Source of the DNA: JAJUFS01 sp964599565
Lineage (GTDB): Bacteria > Pseudomonadota > Gammaproteobacteria > Natronospirales > JAJUFS01
Assembly: GCA_964599565.1 (NCBI GenBank)
Contig: CAZRFE010000005.1
Coordinates: 5,012-69,011 of the forward strand
DNA length: 64,000 bases
Direction: 5' to 3'
The position numbers and the translations under genes are program-made. Below, one piece after another: positions 60,438 through 64,000 of this stretch (within the stretch, counting starts at the first letter, position 1; every line of letters starts with the position of its first letter). The notes beneath the pieces are model-generated. The model had not been told where the DNA came from. It saw nothing but the letters and a program-made list of their open reading frames with translations, and did no database searches.

Positions 60438-60594
60438 TGTCCGCGCCCGAAATGGAAAGACTTTTCATCGACGGTCCGGCCGGCCCGCTCGAAGCCATCC
60501 TCGAAGTTCCGCCGGACATGACGGAACCTGCCGCCATCGCCGTTGTCTGTCATCCACACCCGCAGCACCAGGGAACGATGCTGAACAAGGTTGC
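60434..60594 (+). CDS. Alpha/beta hydrolase, N-terminal part, cut by a gap
   Basis: Only 53 codons are present before the N run. The start overlaps the antiporter stop by ATGA. The residues MERLFIDGPAGPLEAILEV and VCHPHPQHQGTMLNKV are the N-terminus and oxyanion region of a COG2945-type hydrolase (HPHPxxGGTMxNKV). A full member has about 200-215 residues, so about 450-500 bases are missing from the 100-N gap. Its activity is unknown. Confidence 0.8.
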
Positions 60595-60694
60595 NNNNNN
60601 NNNNNNNNNNNNNNNNNNNNNNNNNNNNNNNNNNNNNNNNNNNNNNNNNNNNNNNNNNNNNNNNNNNNNNNNNNNNNNNNNNNNNNNNNNNNNN
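60595..60694. other. Scaffold gap hiding the rest of a hydrolase gene
   Basis: 100 N, without duplicated flanks. The hydrolase on the left is cut and the TerB gene on the right starts at 60697, so the real missing sequence is several hundred bases. The N run does not give the true length. Confidence 0.85.
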
Positions 60695-60696
60695 AC

Positions 60697-61158
60697 ATGC
60701 TGGGACGACTCAAGTCGATTCTTCGAAACACGCTTGGAGACACCGTCCAGGTCGAGGCGGATCTCGTGCACGACGTGCGCATTGCCTGCGCCGTGCTGCT
60801 CATCGACGCGGCACGCGCCGATCACGACGAGGACGGCGCGGAAATGCAGGTCGTCGAACGGCTGCTGCGCGAACGCTTCGATCTTTCGGACGAAGAATCG
60901 GCGGCGCTCGTGCAGCACGCGCGCACCAGGCTCGATCATTCCGTCGCGCTGCAGGGATTCACGCGGCAGCTGACGGACGCGCTCGACGAGACCGAACGCG
61001 GCGCGCTTGTCGGCATGCTGTGGGATGTCGTTTACGCGGACGGCAAGGTCAACGCCTGGGAAGAACACCTTGTACGCAGGATCGCGGAACTGCTCTATGT
61101 GCCGCACGGCGAATTCATTCGCCACAAGCTGGAAGCGCAAAAGAAAAACCGGGGCTGA
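60697..61158 (+). CDS. TerB family tellurite-resistance-like protein
   Basis: 153 residues beginning two bases after the gap. It has the two-repeat helical TerB fold: VQVEADLVHDVRIACAVLLIDAARADHDEDGAEMQVVERLL and ETERGALVGMLWDVVYADGKVNAWEEHLVRRIAELLYV, with the metal-site Asp and Glu residues. It is a cytoplasmic or membrane-peripheral scaffold whose role is not known; tellurite resistance is only a family name. Its stop codon lies inside the terminator. Confidence 0.9.
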   Translation: MLGRLKSILRNTLGDTVQVEADLVHDVRIACAVLLIDAARADHDEDGAEMQVVERLLRERFDLSDEESAALVQHARTRLDHSVALQGFTRQLTDALDETERGALVGMLWDVVYADGKVNAWEEHLVRRIAELLYVPHGEFIRHKLEAQKKNRG

Positions 61159-61168
61159 GGCCCCGGTT
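61147..61168. terminator. Bidirectional terminator
   Basis: AAAAACCGGGGC-TGAG-GCCCCGGTT. The TerB stop codon lies within the hairpin loop. It also serves the convergent HU-like gene. Confidence 0.75.
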
Positions 61169-61214
61169 CTTCATCGCCAGGGTTCATGTCCTGGCGCCGG
61201 TCGAGGCTCGCGCC

Positions 61215-61574
61215 TCAGACCATGTCCTTCAGACCCTTCAGCGGCAGAACCTTCACGACCTTGCGTGCCGGCTTCGCCTTGAAAACCGTCTCTTCGCCGG
61301 TGAACGGGTTGATGCCCTTGCGCGCCTTCGTTGCCGGCTTGCGGATCACCTTGACCTTCATCAGGCCGGGAACCGTGAACAGGCCGGGACCGCGCCCACC
61401 CAGATTCTTCTTCATGACCTTGCCGAGTGCTTCGAACACGGCATTGACTTCCTTCTTGCTCAGGCCGGTTTCATCGGCAATGGAGCCTACCACTTCCGAC
61501 TTGGTCGGCGGCTTCATCGCGGCGCTGGCACCGGCGGTCTTCTTCTTTGCGGCAGACTTCTTCTTGGCGGCCAT
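61215..61574 (-). CDS. HU-family DNA-binding protein with a lysine-rich N-terminal tail
   Basis: 119 residues. The first 20 residues are Lys/Ala-rich (MAAKKKSAAKKKTAGASAAM), then the HU fold: TKSEVVGSIADETGLSKKEVNAVFEALGKVMKKNLGG, then the arm region with LFTVPGLMKVKVIRKPATKARKGINPFTGEETVFKAKPARKVVKV. The conserved GINPFTGEE is present in a typical HU arm position. The N-terminal lysine tail is a histone-H1-like feature seen in several gammaproteobacterial HU variants. It should compact DNA. It stands alone. Confidence 0.93.
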   Translation of the reverse strand: MAAKKKSAAKKKTAGASAAMKPPTKSEVVGSIADETGLSKKEVNAVFEALGKVMKKNLGGRGPGLFTVPGLMKVKVIRKPATKARKGINPFTGEETVFKAKPARKVVKVLPLKGLKDMV

Positions 61575-61668
61575 TCAGTAATCTCCTTGCGGAAAGAGGG
61601 TAAGGTTACGCGCGCAAAAATAGCACAAATATCAGCGGTTTTGTCCAGTATTGCGCGTGCATGCAATG

Positions 61669-62124
61669 TCAGTTCGCATAGAACTGCTGCTTGAAATGCA
61701 CCGTATACGTCTTCGGATGATCGACGGGTGTCACGTTCACGTCGAAGATCAGCATCTCGCCATCGGCAACGTTGATTTCGGCGATGTAATAGATCGCCTG
61801 CGGATCGCCTTCCTCCGTGACCTTGCGCAGCTTCACGTTCTTCACCTGCCCGGAGAGATTCGCGGCACTGACGTTCACGCGCGCCTCGACCGGCGTACCT
61901 GTCGTGCCGTCCTGCTTGCGCGTGATGGCGATGTTCAGCAGCGCACGGTTGCGGCTGCGCACGACGCCGTACGCGGAGGCAACCGCCGGTGCAAGCTGGT
62001 CGGTAGACAGGGCGTTGTAATGCACGAGGTAGTCGCCGACGTCCTCGGTGCCGCCGGCGAAAGCGGCAGCGGGAATCGCCAGCAGCGTGATGAAGAACGC
62101 AACGGTCAGCGGGCGTGCACGCAT
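61669..62124 (-). CDS. DUF4426 exported protein
   Basis: 151 residues. The signal peptide is PLTVAFFITLLAIPAAAFAGG. The mature part (VGDYLVHYNALSTDQLAPAVASAYGVVRSRNRALLNIAI, KRKVTEEGDPQAIYYIAEI-like stretch and TVHFKQQFYAN) fits DUF4426, an exported family of gammaproteobacteria usually found near yggT/yggU as here. Function unknown. Confidence 0.87.
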   Translation of the reverse strand: MRARPLTVAFFITLLAIPAAAFAGGTEDVGDYLVHYNALSTDQLAPAVASAYGVVRSRNRALLNIAITRKQDGTTGTPVEARVNVSAANLSGQVKNVKLRKVTEEGDPQAIYYIAEINVADGEMLIFDVNVTPVDHPKTYTVHFKQQFYAN

Positions 62125-62166
62125 GGGAGTTCTCCTCGGCGAACGTGAATCTTCGTCAACTATAGC

Positions 62167-62463
62167 TCACGGCGCGCGCGGCGGATGCTGGATGGCGGCA
62201 GGCAGCCTGGCGGGTGCGTGGATGCGAAACAGCTTGCGGCGTCCTGTTTCGCCGGACACGAGCAGGACCGCGCTGCGCGCGACGCCGAACTCGCCCGCGA
62301 GAAACTGGATGAGGTGTGCATTTGCCTTGCCGTCGATTGGAGGTGAAGTGACCCGCACCTTGAGTGCATCACCGTAAAGGCCGGCGATCTCATCTCGGCT
62401 CGCGCGCGGCTGCACGTGCACGGCCAGCAGCAGGTCGCCGTTTTCCCAGCGCCAGGCGGTCAT
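62167..62463 (-). CDS. yggU: DUF167 (YggU) family protein
   Basis: 98 residues. The family pattern is VHVQPRASRDEIAGLYGDALKVRVTSPPIDGKANAHLIQFLAGEFGVARSAVLLVSGETGRRK. Its position directly after yggT is the usual gammaproteobacterial order. The function is unknown. It lies 3 bases downstream of the yggT stop. Confidence 0.92.
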   Translation of the reverse strand: MTAWRWENGDLLLAVHVQPRASRDEIAGLYGDALKVRVTSPPIDGKANAHLIQFLAGEFGVARSAVLLVSGETGRRKLFRIHAPARLPAAIQHPPRAP

Positions 62464-62466
62464 GTG

Positions 62467-62663
62467 TCAGTGCAGGAGTGGCGGCAACGGAACGAGGAAT
62501 GTCAGGAACTGCAGCAGGATGAGCGCGAACAGCGGCGAGAGATCGATGCCGCCGAGCGGCGGAATGATGCGGCGAAACGGCCGCAGCAGCGGTGCGTTGA
62601 TGGTGTGCAGCAGCGCGGCAACCGGGCTCCAGCCGGGATTCACCCAGCTCAGGATCGCCTCGA
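62467..62663 (-). CDS. yggT: YggT family membrane protein, C-terminal part, cut by a gap
   Basis: Read on the minus strand, the frame gives ILSWVNPGWSPVAALLHTINAPLLRPFRRIIPPLGGIDLSPLFALILLQFL and ends LPPLLH at 62467-62469. NAPLLRPFRRIIPPLGGIDLSP is the YggT signature (PxLxPxRRxIPPxGGxDxSP). About 120 N-terminal residues are missing in the gap. It is a membrane protein near proC in most gammaproteobacteria. Confidence 0.88.
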
Positions 62664-62763
62664 NNNNNNNNNNNNNNNNNNNNNNNNNNNNNNNNNNNNN
62701 NNNNNNNNNNNNNNNNNNNNNNNNNNNNNNNNNNNNNNNNNNNNNNNNNNNNNNNNNNNNNNN
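62664..62763. other. Scaffold gap hiding parts of yggT and proC
   Basis: 100 N, flanks not duplicated. Compared with full-length relatives about 120 residues of YggT and about 175 of ProC are missing, so the true gap is about 0.9 kb. Confidence 0.85.
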
Positions 62764-63047
62764 AGCGGACGGTTCTGGCTCACCGCGGGCCGGATGGATT
62801 CGAGTGCGGCCTTCATCACCTGCGGCTTCACGGCGAGCACGATGACATCCGCCTGCGATGCGGCGGCGGCGTTGTCGGCGGTGACATGCACGCCGAATTT
62901 TTCCGCGAGATTCTCAAGTGCGTCCGGGAACGGATCGGAAACGTGAATGCGCGCGGCCTCGCAGCCGCCGCTGATCAGGCCGCCGATCAGGCTGCGCGCC
63001 ATGTTGCCGCCGCCGATGAACGCGATCGTGGTGTTTTCCATGCTCAT
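62764..63047 (-). CDS. proC: Pyrroline-5-carboxylate reductase, N-terminal part, cut by a gap
   Basis: The 94 residues present start MSMENTTIAFIGGGNMARSLIGGLI, the NAD(P)-binding GGGNMA motif of ProC, followed by IHVSDPFPDALENLAEKFGVHVTADN and ADVIVLAVKPQVMKAAL. ProC reduces pyrroline-5-carboxylate to proline. The C-terminal two thirds lie in the gap. Gene order yggS-proC-yggT-yggU is the usual one. Confidence 0.92.
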
Positions 63048-63110
63048 GAACGTACGCCGGGTGTCAGATGAGTGAGGACGAACAGGATAGCGCGGGCTCC
63101 GTGCGCGCGG

Positions 63111-63794
63111 CTAGCCGCGCTGTCCGAAGATCGCGGTGCCGACGCGCACCATCGTGCTGCCCGCATCGATCGCCGCGCGCAGGTCGCCGCTCATGCCCAT
63201 GGATAATGTGTCAAGCGGGATGCCCGAATCGACGAGGCGATCGTGCAGCGCGCGCAGCCGCAGGAAACTGTCACGTTGCCGCGCGTGATCCTCCGTTGCG
63301 GCGGGAATCGCCATCAGTCCGCGCAGACGAAGCCGCGGCAGTGCGCGAACCGCGTGCGCAACGCCCGCGACATCGTCGGGGTCGATGCCGGCCTTCTGCG
63401 GTTCGCGATCGATGTTGACCTGCAGGCAGATGTTCAGCGGCGGCAGATCCGGCGGTCGCTGCTCGCAAAGCCGCAGCGCGATGCGCTCGCGATCCACCGT
63501 CTGCACCCAGTCGAAATGCATGGCCAGTTCGCGCGTCTTGTTCGACTGGATGCGGCCGATGAAATGCCAGCGGATGCCCCGGCCGTCGAGCGCCGCGATC
63601 TTCGGCAACGCTTCCTGCAGGTAGTTTTCACCGAAATCGGACTGACCTGCGTCGCGCGCGCTGGCAATGTCTTCCGCGGGCCGCGTCTTGCTCACCGCCA
63701 CGAGCCGGATGGCGGCAGGATCACGGCCGGCCGTGCGTGCATGCCGCGCGATTTCCGCGCGCACGGTTTCAATATTCTGCGTGATGGTGGTCAT
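63111..63794 (-). CDS. yggS: YggS family PLP-homeostasis protein
   Basis: 227 residues. The PLP-binding Lys is in IRLVAVSKTRPAEDI near residue 36, then FGENYLQEALPKIAAL and WHFIGRIQSNKTREL, VNIDREPQKAGI, LRGLMAIP and LSMGMSGDLRAAIDAGSTMVRVGTAIFGQR. This single-domain protein keeps pyridoxal phosphate in balance. It is divergent from pilT, with a palindrome in the shared region. Confidence 0.96.
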   Translation of the reverse strand: MTTITQNIETVRAEIARHARTAGRDPAAIRLVAVSKTRPAEDIASARDAGQSDFGENYLQEALPKIAALDGRGIRWHFIGRIQSNKTRELAMHFDWVQTVDRERIALRLCEQRPPDLPPLNICLQVNIDREPQKAGIDPDDVAGVAHAVRALPRLRLRGLMAIPAATEDHARQRDSFLRLRALHDRLVDSGIPLDTLSMGMSGDLRAAIDAGSTMVRVGTAIFGQRG

Positions 63795-63823
63795 TTCCCG
63801 CGCGATATTGCGTCAATAGGGGG

Positions 63824-63842
63824 TTCGCTATACTTTAGCGAA
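63824..63842. promoter_or_regulatory. Palindrome in the yggS/pilT divergent promoter region
   Basis: TTCGCTA-TACTT-TAGCGAA, a perfect 7-bp inverted repeat with a five-base centre. TATACT inside it could be a -10 box for pilT, although no -35 at normal spacing is clear. It may be an operator acting on both genes. Confidence 0.5.
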
Positions 63843-63918
63843 AAATCGCAACCGGCCGCCCGCACGATTTCTGCGAAGCGCGCCGTTCACACTACGATAA
63901 TTGCTCCCAGGGTGGGTC

Positions 63919-64000
63919 ATGGCAGTCGATATCGCGCAACTGCTTGCATTCGGCGTCAAGAACGGCGCTTCCGATCTTCATCTCTCCGCCGGCGTTCCGC
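63919..64000 (+). CDS. pilT: Twitching motility ATPase, N-terminal fragment
   Basis: The 27 residues before the window edge read MAVDIAQLLAFGVKNGASDLHLSAGVP. ASDLHLSAG is the hallmark N-terminus of PilT, and the place beside yggS is the common one. PilT retracts type IV pili. Only the start is visible. Confidence 0.9.
   Translation, partial: MAVDIAQLLAFGVKNGASDLHLSAGVP

Overview
The window is a 64 kb piece of a high-GC gammaproteobacterial chromosome, almost certainly from a metagenome or draft assembly. Supporting signs are the pilT / yggS / proC / yggT / yggU order at the right end, a type I MurB, cytochrome c4, an M13 peptidase, TonB-family proteins, a GlyGly-CTERM-like tail, c-di-GMP proteins and two DUF6502 paralogs. 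I cannot name the genus. Seven runs of exactly 100 N are scaffold gaps. Four of them are false gaps: the 55 bases on the left are repeated exactly on the right, and removing the N run plus one copy (155 bp) restores an open frame in all four genes involved. The gaps at 60595 and 62664 hide real sequence.

Layout. 1-5150 is an accessory, visibly more AT-rich and repeat-laden stretch. It holds a candidate TIR-based defence module (zinc-ribbon/TM/ThsB-like protein, three-helix membrane protein, 32-residue peptide, TIR plus C-terminal domain), bounded by a 165-bp imperfect direct repeat, followed by a TumE/TumA toxin-antitoxin pair. 5190-14166 is housekeeping and envelope material: hydrolases, a LysE exporter, a DUF5916 outer-membrane protein, a cold-shock/DUF1294 protein, a GNAT enzyme and a sorbosone-dehydrogenase-like lipoprotein. 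14263-24773 holds a degenerate GGDEF protein, an AraC regulator, a NYN/LOTUS protein, murB, a chromosomal AAC(3)-I-like acetyltransferase, a DrrAB-type ABC exporter and a YihY protein. 24779-38651 is rich in exported proteins (NHL-type and ELWxTDGT-type lipoproteins, BON, two PRC-barrel proteins) and small XRE regulators, then MgtC, an amine-oxidase-like flavoprotein and the first DUF6502 protein. 38868-53012 holds an APC permease, a VOC/kinase/GFA cluster, the second DUF6502 protein, a PAS-GGDEF-EAL protein, a receiver plus degenerate GGDEF protein, an M13 peptidase and DUF2721. Beyond DUF2721 lies a c-di-GMP-I (GEMM-I) riboswitch on the minus strand. 53071-64000 holds cytochrome c4, msrB, a choice-of-anchor B protein, two TonB-type proteins, PEBP, a CPA antiporter, TerB, an HU-like protein and the yggU-yggT-proC-yggS/pilT locus.

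The two most interesting systems are the TIR island at 1080-3187 and the riboswitch at 52035-52218. The aptamer keeps the ligand-contact bases, the GAAA loop and its receptor. Its 3' half is also the 5' arm of a long hairpin with a U-rich tail, and read-through would give RNA antisense to the whole DUF2721 gene, ending at a bidirectional terminator. That would be a c-di-GMP-controlled antisense RNA, in a window that also encodes c-di-GMP enzymes.

Most transcription units end in strong GC-rich hairpins built on GCCCCGC/GCGGGGC or close variants. No tRNA, rRNA, CRISPR array, integrase or complete insertion sequence was recognised.
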